NCBI RefSeq assembly: GCF_001298525.1
Contig: NZ_CP012711.1
Span: 1-49,020, forward strand
Length of the DNA stretch: 49,020 bases
DNA from: Psychrobacter urativorans
GTDB lineage: Bacteria; Pseudomonadota; Gammaproteobacteria; Pseudomonadales; Moraxellaceae
Direction of reading: 5' to 3'
In this document: positions 35,202 to 43,566 of the stretch, in pieces
How the letters are laid out: each line of letters begins with the position of its first letter
How positions within the stretch are numbered: position 1 is the stretch's first letter
Position numbers and translations under genes: made by a program
The notes under the pieces: model-generated
The model's database searches: none
What the model was told of the DNA's origin: nothing
The model's input: only the letters and a program-made list of their open reading frames with translations

Positions 35202-35638
35202 GACCTTTCCTAATAAAAATATTCATAAAAAAGCGGGTATTACTTCACCTTTTTTACCATCTGTTATGCAAATAATCCCCACATGATACTCTTTTAGTAT
35301 TTTAATTATCTAATCATGACACTGTTACAGTTTACTGCCTTTTTAAGGCCGTACCATTTTTTTACTAGAAAGACGCCGCATATTTCATGGTTTATACTGG
35401 TGTTTGCAGTAAGCTTCTTATGCTCTCTAGGTTTGCGACATTATCAATATAACTATTGGACAAATGAATACCATAAAAAGTATTTCTTTGATGCGTATGC
35501 TGAACCACGCTGGGATTGTTTGAGATTCAACAATTTTAGAGAGTATGAAAATTCCGAGGTATCTCATACATCTGCCACATCGATGCATATATAGCACACC
35601 GACATAATTTAATGAGTTGGTAATTGCTAAACTGATTG
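35202..35638. other. Spacer with a possible short membrane-protein frame
   Basis: A 92-codon forward frame (35316-35594) starts MTLLQFTAFLRPYHFFTRKT and has one strong helix (ISWFILVFAVSFLCSLGL), then turns into unlikely sequence. It may be the degraded start of a membrane protein; I do not recognise it. The reverse-strand promoter of the BASS transporter must also lie here. Confidence 0.3.
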
Positions 35639-35673
35639 AATAAGTTCGGTTCCCTAGTTAGGACTTGAATTTT
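35639..35673 (+). repeat. 35-bp direct repeat, left copy (brackets the PKS module)
   Basis: Begins AATAAGTTCGGTTCCCTAGT and matches the copy at 38942-38976 at 32 of 35 positions, same orientation. Between the two copies lie the methyltransferase, FAD oxidoreductase and type III PKS genes. The reverse complement carries TTCAAGTCCT...CTAGGGAACCG, reminiscent of a tRNA 3' end, but no tRNA folds here. From 35674 to 35920 no gene is seen apart from the methyltransferase promoter region. Confidence 0.75.
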
Positions 35674-35920
35674 TGACTATACCGTTAAAGACTGCCTAGA
35701 ATTTAATTTTATCATTACGAATATGGAATTGAGCCATTTATTCTTTAGTAGTTTACGTATAGTATAATTATTAGTTTTTAGGGAGATGATGAAAGATCAT
35801 CAGAGTACTTAGGAATTACATAAGAAACAAACCAAATCTAGAGCAACGAGTCTCTCTGTACTGTATTTATAGTGAAGGTGTTGTTATTTGCGGCATTAAA
35901 TAAATTCCTGGAAAAAAACT

Positions 35921-36613
35921 ATGCTATCACATCGCTCAAATGAAAAAGAAATTCTTGATTTAGGTCCGGGCAACTACACCGCGGAAGAATTTACTCATTG
36001 TCAAAAAATGCTATTTCGTATCAACCAAATTCTTGGAACCTTTCACGGGACAGTGAATGTGTTAAAGAAAAGTGGGGAAAAAGCGCATGTGATGGATGTT
36101 GGATGTGGCGCAGGCTTATTTATTCTTAATCTCAGTCGCCATTTTCCAAAGATGACATTCCATGGCATTGATATCTCGTCTGAAGCGATTGATATGGCTA
36201 ATCATGAGAAGTCCGTATTTACATCGGATACCTCAAATGTGAAATTTGAGAAAATGGCTGAGCCTGAATTAACATTTGATGAAAATAGTGTTGATATCAT
36301 TTTGGCAACCATGGTTTGCCACCACATGAGCAACGAAGAAATTATTGCCTTTTTCAAACAAGCATTACGCACCACAAAAGACAAAGTCATCATTAATGAT
36401 TTGCACCGCAACCCCATTGCCTATTGGTTTTATTACCTTTTCAGTCCAATCTTATTTCGCAATAGGCTCATCACCTATGATGGTCTTATCTCCATCAAAC
36501 GTGGCTTTATCCGTCAAGAATTAATTACCTTGTTAGAACAAGCAGGAATGAAACACTACCAAGTTAAATGGTGTTTCCCATTTCGTTGGAGGGTTATCAT
36601 TTGGAAGAAGTAG
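35921..36613 (+). CDS. SAM-dependent methyltransferase of the type III PKS cluster
   Basis: A 230-aa class I methyltransferase: motif I VMDVGCGAGLF at residues 57-67, acidic strand end GIDISSEAI, and post-motif DIILATMVCHHMSNEEI. The C-terminus has the basic/aromatic patch CFPFRWRVIIWKK. Together with the overlapping FAD gene and the convergent PKS gene it matches the gene content of SrsABC-like phenolic lipid clusters (PKS, methyltransferase, flavin oxygenase), in which the methyltransferase modifies an alkylresorcinol or alkylpyrone. The last 13 bp overlap the next start, so the two are coupled. Confidence 0.8.
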   Translation: MLSHRSNEKEILDLGPGNYTAEEFTHCQKMLFRINQILGTFHGTVNVLKKSGEKAHVMDVGCGAGLFILNLSRHFPKMTFHGIDISSEAIDMANHEKSVFTSDTSNVKFEKMAEPELTFDENSVDIILATMVCHHMSNEEIIAFFKQALRTTKDKVIINDLHRNPIAYWFYYLFSPILFRNRLITYDGLISIKRGFIRQELITLLEQAGMKHYQVKWCFPFRWRVIIWKK

Positions 36614-37659
36614 TCATTATCGGTGGTGGCGTTGCGGGACTAGCGTGCCTAAATGCATTACTGGATCAAGGTATAGCGGCGCTTTTAATCGAAGGCTCAA
36701 CCATCGGCACACCTAAAATGTGTGGCGAATTCTTAGCACCGATTGCGGCGCAGCAACTACAGCTTTGGGATATTGACCCTTTTATCCCCATTCCTCATGC
36801 CACGTTTTATGCTGGAAGCAAACAATTAGATATTCACTTCACTAAGCCCTCTGCTGGCATATCAAGAAGTGATGTTGAGCTAAAGTTAGCTGTACGAGCA
36901 CGCAGACTGGGTGGACGCATACGTGAAAACACCTATCTAGAGTACACAACACCCGCCACTGAAAGAACGCCATTTTACTTCAAATTATCCACGGGTGAAA
37001 TCATTGAGGCTAAAAGTGCTTTTTTTGCAATAGGTAAACTTGGCAACAACACAGACAATAAAAAAATCACTCTGCCTTATTTTGGTTTCAAATTGCATTT
37101 TTCCCATACCGAAAATGATCATAGTCTTAAGATGTTCAGTCTGGATAAAGCTTATTTGGGAATCGTTCCAATCAGCGAGACAGTAAGTAACTGTTCCTGT
37201 TTGGCAAAACGAGAAGTGGTTGATGCTGCAACTTCGCCGAATGAATACTTTCAGCATCTGACACAATCTCATCCTGTGCTTAAAAAACTATTCACCCCGC
37301 TTGATCTTAGCGCTATCGATATTATGTCGGGTCGCGCACCTGCATTTACTCAAAAAAACCCGCCTAACTGGCCTAACAGCTACTGGATAGGGGATGCAAT
37401 AGCGTCGCTTTACCCTGCGATTGGTTCTGGATTTGCGCATAGTGTTGATAGCGCTATTCAAGCGGTACAGTTTTACTTAAAACAACAACCTGAGCTCTAT
37501 CGTATCAACTATTCGAAATCGATTAAAACAAAAGTACTATTAGGGAACGTACTTAACGCCGCATTACTGCAACCAAAGGTGGGTCAATCGGCTCTTCCTC
37601 TACTGAAACGATCACCTAAGCTGGTGAACTTTGTACTCAAAAAGCTTGATTATGTTTAA
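36601..37659 (+). CDS. FAD-dependent oxidoreductase of the type III PKS cluster
   Basis: About 352 aa, geranylgeranyl-reductase/PHBH-like flavoprotein. The FAD-binding motif VVIIGGGVAGLACL is at the very N-terminus when translation starts at TTG 36601, seven bases after GGAGGG (36588-36593); the frame is open further upstream to 36568, but that start has no RBS. MCGEFLAPIAAQQL and, near the end, WIGDAIASLYPAIGSGFAHS (second FAD motif with GD) are typical. In comparable clusters this enzyme hydroxylates or oxidises the phenolic product, giving hydroquinone/quinone lipids. The 3' end overlaps the convergent PKS gene by 4 bp. Confidence 0.8.
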   Translation: MEEVVIIGGGVAGLACLNALLDQGIAALLIEGSTIGTPKMCGEFLAPIAAQQLQLWDIDPFIPIPHATFYAGSKQLDIHFTKPSAGISRSDVELKLAVRARRLGGRIRENTYLEYTTPATERTPFYFKLSTGEIIEAKSAFFAIGKLGNNTDNKKITLPYFGFKLHFSHTENDHSLKMFSLDKAYLGIVPISETVSNCSCLAKREVVDAATSPNEYFQHLTQSHPVLKKLFTPLDLSAIDIMSGRAPAFTQKNPPNWPNSYWIGDAIASLYPAIGSGFAHSVDSAIQAVQFYLKQQPELYRINYSKSIKTKVLLGNVLNAALLQPKVGQSALPLLKRSPKLVNFVLKKLDYV

Positions 37660-38744
37660 TTCGGCTGGTTTATCTTAAGTAACATTGACTCTAAGGTTAA
37701 TCCAGGTCCAAAAGCGCAACTAAAAACAGTTTCTTGATGATTCTTAACTGTCAAATTAGCCATCAATTCTTTCAAAACAAACAAGATGGTGGCTGATGAC
37801 ATATTTCCATACTCACGCATCACATGATAAGCATGCTTGTTTTTGTCTTTTGTAATATTTAACGCTGTTTCACAGGCTTGCAGTATTTTCATACCGCCTG
37901 GATGAATGGCATAGTGATTAACATCGGTGATCGCTTCCTGTCTTAATAGTTTCTCCATAAACTCCGCAATCCCTGACTCAATCGCTTCTGGAACATAGGA
38001 TTTTAAAACAATATCAAACCCTGAATCTCCTATGTGCCATGCCATATCTTCGCTAGTCTGTGGTAATAAATCGCACTTGAAGGCCTCGATCGATAGGCTC
38101 TTCCGATTCTCAGCCATAGGCTGAATCAGTGCCGCTGCTGCCCCGTCTGCAAAAATCGCATTTGAAACCAGATGATCCAAATCATCATCATTTTGAAAAT
38201 GCAGACTGCAAAGTTCAACACTCACCACTAAAACAACAGCGTCTTTATTCGCGCGACAGGCATCATCTGCCACCTTCAACGCGTTAAAGGCACCGTAACA
38301 TCCCATAAAATTGATTGCTGTGCGTTTGGCACCGGTGTGCAACTTTAATTGCTGCACAATTTCAATATCTAAGCCGGGCGCATACATGCCTGTACAACTG
38401 ACTGTAATAACATGTGTGATATCGGCAAATGTGGCATCGGACTGCTCCATACACTGCTTGATAGCAGAGACGGCTAACGGCAGCGCATGCTCTTTATAAA
38501 GTGCCATCCGACCTGCGGTGGTTAAATCAGGTGATGATATGTCACTTTTGGAATTTGAGAGATGCCCCATATCGCTGAGCACACTATGCCGCGATTCAAT
38601 ACCCGTCGCATTATAAATAAATCTAAGCAGTCTTTTTTTTGCAGGAATCAAGTGCAACCGTTCTGCAATAAGCTCTGCGGCTTCACTTTGCTTGAATTTA
38701 TGCTGCGGGACTGCGGTTCCAATGGCGGTAATACTGCTTTTCAT
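37656..38744 (-). CDS. Type III polyketide synthase (chalcone/alkylpyrone synthase family)
   Basis: A 362-aa homodimeric-type PKS. The catalytic triad is complete: Cys149 in INFMGCYGAFNA, His281 in YAIHPGGMKI, and Asn314 in EYGNMSSATILFVL. SCTGMYAPGLDIEIVQQL and the C-terminal GPGLTLESMLL (GFGPG-type loop) also fit. Bacterial members condense a fatty acyl or other starter with malonyl-CoA units to alkylpyrones, alkylresorcinols or similar. It is convergent with the methyltransferase/FAD pair and the three most likely act together. Starter and chain length cannot be read. No acyl-carrier or CoA-ligase gene is adjacent, so starters must come from host metabolism. Confidence 0.88.
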   Translation of the reverse strand: MKSSITAIGTAVPQHKFKQSEAAELIAERLHLIPAKKRLLRFIYNATGIESRHSVLSDMGHLSNSKSDISSPDLTTAGRMALYKEHALPLAVSAIKQCMEQSDATFADITHVITVSCTGMYAPGLDIEIVQQLKLHTGAKRTAINFMGCYGAFNALKVADDACRANKDAVVLVVSVELCSLHFQNDDDLDHLVSNAIFADGAAAALIQPMAENRKSLSIEAFKCDLLPQTSEDMAWHIGDSGFDIVLKSYVPEAIESGIAEFMEKLLRQEAITDVNHYAIHPGGMKILQACETALNITKDKNKHAYHVMREYGNMSSATILFVLKELMANLTVKNHQETVFSCAFGPGLTLESMLLKINQPN

Positions 38745-39003
38745 CCTGAAATCCTGCTTTATAAAGACTGAATAACAATATTACATGTTTATTACTACCA
38801 ACCCTATTAAAATATAAGGTGGTGTTCTAAAAAGCATGCTGGCATCAGACATAACCATAAGTCTTAGTAAGCAAAACAATTAGCCAATATTTCAAAGCTT
38901 GTATAGCGCACCGAACGTGTTCCTATAACAGCGCTTATGATAATAAGTTCGGTTCCCTAGTGAGGACTCGAATCTTCGGTTACAGGATAATGATCCTAGT
39001 AGT
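38745..39003. other. PKS promoter region and right boundary repeat
   Basis: Contains the reverse-strand upstream region of the PKS gene and the right 35-bp repeat (38942-38976, separate entry). No coding sequence is supported. Confidence 0.4.
38942..38976 (+). repeat. 35-bp direct repeat, right copy
   Basis: Begins AATAAGTTCGGTTCCCTAGT and matches the left copy at 35639-35673 with three differences. It marks the right edge of the 3.3-kb type III PKS module. Confidence 0.75.
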
Positions 39004-39207
39004 TTAAGCTTTTTGGATAACTCCTTTGCCATATTCGTACATTAATCCAAGATTGTATTTAGCTAATGAATTGTTTTGATTAGCTAAATTTTGATACCAT
39101 CCTATAGCCTTAGAATAATCTTGACGCACACCAATACAAACTGAGTTATTGCTGGTTAATATGTAAATGCTATTGATGGTTAAGCGGACAGAGTCCGCCT
39201 GATTTCT
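39004..39207 (-). pseudogene. Sel1-like repeat protein remnant
   Basis: The reverse frame reads VRQDYSKAIGWYQNLANQNN and SLAKYNLGLMYEYGKGVIQK, ending at TAA 39004-39006. This is the Sel1-like (SLR) repeat pattern with A, G-Y, G and K/G-V at their usual places. Before it the frame opens after a stop at 39208 with no start codon. Only about one and a half repeats remain of a protein that normally has several. Confidence 0.65.
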
Positions 39208-39771
39208 TTATGAATAACTCGACCACTGTTGATATTATTACTTAAAAGCTAGAGATTTCTTAGCAAGGGTTAAATACATGTATAGAGAACTGAGCTCGTT
39301 ATTATGTGTTCTCAAACTGACTGTTTATATAGAGCAAAATAAAAAATAAAAAAGCCCGCAAATATTTGGTTTATAGCTAATGGTTTACCTCCTACAATAG
39401 TCTACATTCAAGATATCATCTACTTACACCAGTCAAAAATACTTCTAGTTAATTATTATAGGTACACTGTCATATACACTGAGCTCGATTTACCTACCAT
39501 TAGCCTAAAATATTAGAAATCAAATAATTTGCTATAGACCGATCGTTTATGAACAACCTTATTATGGTTTCATTAACAGAGTTCTTCGGATTACTCCCTC
39601 AAAAGATACTCTAGATTTGTATAAACCCGCAACAATAGAACAACTTGCTGTTACTATTACTACCTGATGAATTCTTAATGATCAACAATGAAAAAAAATG
39701 TTGGTTACGATTGAAGAGCTTTTACTTGGCAAGCAGTTATTAGGTACTTAATCACTATAAGGGGGTAAGCC
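39208..39771. other. Spacer with an unrecognised coding remnant
   Basis: A forward frame at about 39532-39666 reads YRPIVYEQPYYGFINRVLRI and then TPSKDTLDLYKPATIEQLAV before stopping; it is protein-like, has no start and is unknown. ACCTACCATTAGCCTA at 39492-39507 is repeated exactly at 41756-41771. Nothing else is seen. Confidence 0.35.
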
Positions 39772-40158
39772 ATTAACCTATTCACTCTAACGAAAATTTC
39801 AGTAATAGCAGTAGCACTGCTCACCTCATCACTCAGCTTGGCAAATAATAAAAACAGCAAAAGAGTCGTTTATCCTGGTCCTGTCAAAGTATTACCAACA
39901 ATTTGCACCAAAGGCGGTAGTGCGTCAGTCATTATTAAAAGTGTGGATGTTGGCGATGGTTATCATGCTGACATGCTGCTAAACGGCAAAGTAGTTAGTG
40001 CCTATTGTGATGTGGGTGATTGCGCTCTACTTTATAAGTATGGCATCACCAATGTGAAAGCTAAGGTTAAGCTTGGTTATACTTACATGGAAGAATACGA
40101 GAGTACCAAGACCTGCACAATTACCGATATAGAGCTCACCCCTGATCAGAAAATGTAA
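39772..40158 (+). CDS. Small exported protein, apparently starting at ATT
   Basis: The first ATG/TTG start in frame is TTG 39838, but in-frame sequence upstream encodes a good signal peptide: (M)NLFTLTKISVIAVALLTSSL followed by SLA. This begins at ATT 39772-39774, six bases after GGGGG (39761-39765) and just after a TAA. ATT is a rare but known start codon; alternatively the ATG has mutated. The mature protein (about 107 aa) contains two Cys pairs (ICTKGG, AYCDVGDC, KTCTI) and a beta-rich pattern. No family is recognised. It is followed after 80 bp by IS debris. Confidence 0.6.
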   Translation: MNLFTLTKISVIAVALLTSSLSLANNKNSKRVVYPGPVKVLPTICTKGGSASVIIKSVDVGDGYHADMLLNGKVVSAYCDVGDCALLYKYGITNVKAKVKLGYTYMEEYESTKTCTITDIELTPDQKM

Positions 40159-40239
40159 GGCGACAGCTCAACTAACTTCGCTTATAGGTATTGGTTTTTT
40201 TACTAAAGCTGCAATGCCCTAACAGATGGTAAATCCTTT

Positions 40240-40374
40240 ATGCTATTTAGTTTCATTGATGCTTATAATCATGAAGCGTTAACGGTGGAGATTGATTTCT
40301 CTATGCTGGCTTAAAAAGTCACACGGAGTTTGAACGAGCGATTAAAAATATTTGAGAAAAATGGTTTTATTTGA
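40240..40374 (+). pseudogene. IS3-family OrfB scrap
   Basis: LFSFIDAYNHEALTVEIDFS then MLA-stop-KVTRSLNERLK corresponds to the segment RLFNVIDDYNREALTVEIDF of the IS3 transposase fragment at 11142-11774. Only this internal piece survives, with a stop in it. The remainder of 40159-40452 shows no other feature. Confidence 0.7.
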
Positions 40375-40452
40375 GGTAGCAGATAGGCGAGTAATGATAC
40401 GCCGCTCTGAATTGCTTATTAAACAATATTGATAAATTATCAAGGATAACCA

Positions 40453-41469
40453 GTGAAAACTGTCAAACTACTACCTATCGTACTTGCTTTAGGCGTAACG
40501 CTTAGTGCTTGTCAAACCAAGAAAATTGATTGCAGTAACAAAGAAGGCTTATCTGCTGTTATCGCTGCACTCACTAAAGATGCAGAACAAGAGATTAAAT
40601 CAACCAATCCCACCGTTACTCTCTCAGCGATTCGGGCAGCAATAAATAACCTTGCTTTCTCTATCAAAGAGGTGCGAACCTCAAAACAAGATCCCAATAG
40701 TACCAAAGTTTTCTGTGAAGCAGCTTTCGTAGTAAATGTACCGGTAAACGTCATTGAAGATGCGGAAGAGGCCATGAAGAAAGCAGGATACGATAGTAAT
40801 GTCGAACTTGCTTTAGAAGAAAATGGGTTCGAAATCTCATCTGCTGCTGCCAATAGCTATCAAGCAACGATTTCTTATAATCTGCAACCTACAGATGATG
40901 GTAAGAGCACTCTATCAAGGATTGATGAAGGAAAAACACAAGTCGTCAATGCTATTCACGATTTAATTGTTTGGTCAATGGCAAAAAACGAGCTTGCAAA
41001 ACAAAGTGATAAAATCACTCAAGACGTAATTGTCATACCAGAAGTTAAGCCTGAAGTTAAGATTGAAACAGCACCAGCAGAAATTGAACCAGTACAAACT
41101 ATTGATACGGCACAAACCTTTAATAATGAGCCCGTATTTGAGGAATTCTTCCAAGCTAATACTGGTGAAAATTATTTCAACTGTGCTTATAAAGGAAAAA
41201 CAGCCAGTAAAAAATGCTTGGTTACCATAACTGAAGTGAACGCCTCAATAGATTCTCGAATCAGAGAGCGTTATGAGCCCCATTATACATTTCCAAAAAT
41301 GGTTATTAAATGGCCAGACGGAGATGTGAGTCGCTACGTTTCTCTGAGCGACAATAGCAATGATGAAATCCTTAATCTGGCTAATAGAAACGCATATCAA
41401 GTTCGTGACAACAATCCCATAGACTTATTTATTGATAGTCAAGGCGAAGAGCATGTTCACTTATGGTAA
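40453..41469 (+). CDS. Lipoprotein of unknown function
   Basis: A 338-aa lipoprotein starting at GTG 40453 (MKTVKLLPIVLALGVTLSAC): the lipobox LSAC places the lipidated Cys at residue 20. Residues about 28-180 form an Ala/Glu-rich helical/beta domain (SNKEGLSAVIAALTKDAEQE); about 195-225 is a Pro/Glu/Val linker (VIPEVKPEVKIETAPAEIEP). The C-terminal domain carries YFNCAYKGKTASKKCLVTI and a GDVSRYVSLSDNSNDE segment. No catalytic motif is recognised. Anchored to a membrane with a long linker, it could bind a surface ligand. It has no neighbouring partner gene on the same strand. Confidence 0.72.
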   Translation: MKTVKLLPIVLALGVTLSACQTKKIDCSNKEGLSAVIAALTKDAEQEIKSTNPTVTLSAIRAAINNLAFSIKEVRTSKQDPNSTKVFCEAAFVVNVPVNVIEDAEEAMKKAGYDSNVELALEENGFEISSAAANSYQATISYNLQPTDDGKSTLSRIDEGKTQVVNAIHDLIVWSMAKNELAKQSDKITQDVIVIPEVKPEVKIETAPAEIEPVQTIDTAQTFNNEPVFEEFFQANTGENYFNCAYKGKTASKKCLVTITEVNASIDSRIRERYEPHYTFPKMVIKWPDGDVSRYVSLSDNSNDEILNLANRNAYQVRDNNPIDLFIDSQGEEHVHLW

Positions 41470-41900
41470 TCGTCACTCAGATTTTGGATAGCTCGTGTTT
41501 AGCCATATAGGACATTTTTTCAAAATAACCGCTAGCTAGATTTTTAGAATTTACCCGTAATGCGAGATCAGCTAAAACCATTACAACTAAAATTAATGAT
41601 AAAGTATTCAAGTTCAATACCACTGGCATCAGCTTTAAAACCATTGATAGATAAGAGTAAGAATAACGAAGCTAACAATAGAGATATTACACAGTGTGGC
41701 TTGTTATCCAAAACGCTAATCGCCCTAACAAGCCTAGTCAAAATAGTTCGAGGTAACCTACCATTAGCCTATACCCAAATCATAAAATATCTAAACGATA
41801 ATTCAACTATCATTAAACTTGTTTTAGTAATTAAATGATAGTAATATCTCGGTATTATCAATGAACATTAATTATTAAGTCTAAGTAATAGAGGTGGGTT
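41470..41900. other. Spacer upstream of the resolvase, with remnant frames
   Basis: The forward frame 41529-41651 reads PLARFLEFTRNARSAKTITT then KINDKVFKFNTTGISFKTID before stopping; it looks like a C-terminal remnant and is unrecognised. The 92-codon frame at 41560-41838 overlaps it and seems less likely. ACCTACCATTAGCCTA (41756-41771) duplicates 39492-39507. The probable res region lies at 41806-41842. Confidence 0.35.
41806..41842. promoter_or_regulatory. Candidate resolvase binding site (res-like)
   Basis: ACTATCATT (41806-41814) and AATGATAGT (41834-41842) form a perfect 9-bp inverted repeat with a 19-bp AT-rich spacer, 58 bp before the resolvase start. This is the usual location of a res site and resolvase operator. 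Assignment is by position and symmetry. Confidence 0.45.
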
Positions 41901-42491
41901 ATGACCGTTCGTATTTATGTGAGAGCCAGTACTAAGGATCAGGACGCTACCAGAGCATTAGCGGATTTGGTTACGTTCAGTACACGCTATGGTGAGACCT
42001 ATGTGGATTACGTTGAGCACTTCAGTGGTACAAAGCTCGAAAGACCAGCACTCACTCAGTTACTCAATGACGCTGAGCAAGACGATATCTTATTGGTTGA
42101 AAGCGTGGATAGACTGAGCAGACTATCCCAAGATGATTTTGCCATCCTAAAACAGCGTATTAAAGATAAAGGCTTACGATTGGTGGTGGCTGATCTGCCA
42201 ACCACGCATACGGTGAGTGAGGGTATGACTGGTGATATCCTAAAGGTAATTAACAACATGCTGATCGACTTATTAGCAACGATGGCTAAGTTAGACAACG
42301 ATAAGCGTAGAGAGCGTATTAAGCAGGGATTGGCGAATAGCGGATATAAACCTAGTGGTAAGAAGCCAAACACAGCGAAACACAAGCGTATTAAAGACTT
42401 AGCCCGTCAAAACAATATGACAAAAGATGAGATAGCTAAAGCGGTTAGCGTTGGAGTGGCTACCGTTTATCGGGTGTTAAAACAGGGGTAG
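41901..42491 (+). CDS. Serine recombinase (resolvase/invertase family)
   Basis: A 196-aa protein. The catalytic Ser is residue 10 (IYVRASTKDQD), with the DRLSRLSQDDF motif (about 70-80), the E-helix region ILKVINNMLIDLLATMAKLD, and a C-terminal helix-turn-helix (MTKDEIAKAVSVGVATVYRV). It is complete and likely active. In a plasmid with a par locus such an enzyme most often resolves multimers through a res site next to its gene; a DNA-invertase role is the alternative. RBS GAGGTGGG precedes ATG 41901. Confidence 0.88.
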   Translation: MTVRIYVRASTKDQDATRALADLVTFSTRYGETYVDYVEHFSGTKLERPALTQLLNDAEQDDILLVESVDRLSRLSQDDFAILKQRIKDKGLRLVVADLPTTHTVSEGMTGDILKVINNMLIDLLATMAKLDNDKRRERIKQGLANSGYKPSGKKPNTAKHKRIKDLARQNNMTKDEIAKAVSVGVATVYRVLKQG

Positions 42492-42635
42492 TAGCTGAGG
42501 TATTTTAAATATTAACCCATCATTATTATGATGAGTACTATATATTATTTTTGTTCATAAACAGCTGATATATAGTCAAGCCCACTTAAAAGTGTTATAA
42601 ACTAATGATCAAACTTAATTGTTATTATAAAGATC

Positions 42636-43544
42636 ATGACGTACTCACTAGATTTTCGTAGACAAGTTCTCAAAAGTATAGATGATGGTATGACCTACGT
42701 TCAAGCAGCTGAATTCTATAATCTCAGCCCAACCACCATACAAAACTGGAAGAGACGTGTTCATAGCAAAGCAACCAGGCAAACCAAGCCCTATAAAATA
42801 CCAGATGACGTGCTACTCAATGATGTCAAAGAGCATCCTGATGATTATCAATACGAAAGAGCTCGTCGTTTAAACTGTAGTAAAACAGGCATTTATCATG
42901 CCTTAAAAAGCCTTGGTATCAGTCAAAAAAAAGACCTTAGAACATCCAAAAGCTTATCTGATCAAAAGAACAGCGTATCACAGTAAGCTCACTAGCTTGC
43001 CGCAGCAAGGCTACCCCATTGTGTATATGGATGGAAGTGGCTTTGAGGCTGAAACTATTCGTCCTTACGGCTATGCACCGATAGGCAGACCTTGTATTGA
43101 TAGCTACAACTGGCAAGCAAAAAATCGAACCTAATGTCATCGGTCCTCTCTATGAAAAGATGCTGTTTGCGCTTGATTACTTTGAGCACAACATTAACAG
43201 CAGCTCATTTTACCACTGGTACAAATACACGCTAATTCCAAGTCTTAAAACTAAATGTGTGTCGTGATGGATAATGCCCGTTTTTATAAAAATAAGCATA
43301 TTCAAAAGCTATTAAATAGGCATGGTCATCGTATTCTTTGGTTGCCACCCTACAGCCCTGATCTAAATCCTGAGCGAGCATAAAGCAAAGCACTGCTTTG
43401 CCCGAGCCCAAGACGAGAGCTGTGCTCGAGTGGGAAAAGAAGTGGGCACAAGCAAAGTTTCTACCCCAATGCTGGATGCAAAACGACTTATTTAAATTAT
43501 TTTATGATATTTGCCCTAGCCATAACCATTTTATTTTGAACTGA
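42636..43544 (+). pseudogene. IS630-family transposase gene, multiply broken
   Basis: Part 1 (42636-42986) holds the helix-turn-helix (TYVQAAEFYNLSPTTIQNWK). A shift near 42925 leads to part 2 (KKTLEHPKAYLIKRTAYHSK, then YPIVYMDGSGFEAETIRPYG with the first catalytic Asp) to about 43130. Later parts read FALDYFEHNINSSSFYHWYK, VMDNARFYKNKHIQKLLNRH (second Asp) and WLPPYSPDLNPE. There the insertion interrupts the usual NPIEKKW motif. KKWAQAKFLPQCWMQNDLFK and the end DICPSHNHFILN follow. At least three frame breaks plus the insertion make it non-functional. Confidence 0.85.
43372..43433 (-). repeat. Small inserted element (site B) inside the IS630 transposase
   Basis: About 62 bp separate the codons for NP and EKKW of the transposase. 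In reverse complement it begins CCACTCGAGCACAGCTCTCG followed by TCTTG, and ends GCTCGCTCAGG, matching both ends of the element at 18061-18127. Its centre holds the palindrome GCAAAGCAGTGCTTTGC. The start differs from site A by one indel and one substitution. Confidence 0.7.
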
Positions 43545-43566
43545 CTATAGTAATATCTGTCTCCTA

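Larger units (their letters stand above)
42571..43549 (+). mobile_element. IS630-family insertion sequence, decayed
   Basis: Ends: left TATAGTCAAGCCCACTT at 42571, right (reverse complement) TATAGTCAGTTCAAAATAAA ending at 43549, sharing the terminal TATAGTCA. This suits the TA target of IS630/Tc1 elements. The single transposase gene inside is broken by frameshifts and by a ~62-bp insertion. A related 5' scrap lies at 16743-16896, and a similar end sequence (CTATAGTCAAGCAGCATAAG) at about 44740. Confidence 0.8.

Noticed and set aside
35316..35594. 92-codon membrane protein as a firm gene
   Set aside because: One good helix only, the second half looks non-coding, and it ends just before the 35-bp repeat; treated as a possible relic.
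38942..38990. tRNA gene in the repeat at the PKS border
   Set aside because: The reverse complement has a T-loop-like TTCGAGTCC and an acceptor-like end, but the T-stem does not pair, the end is CCG, and no D or anticodon arm can be found.
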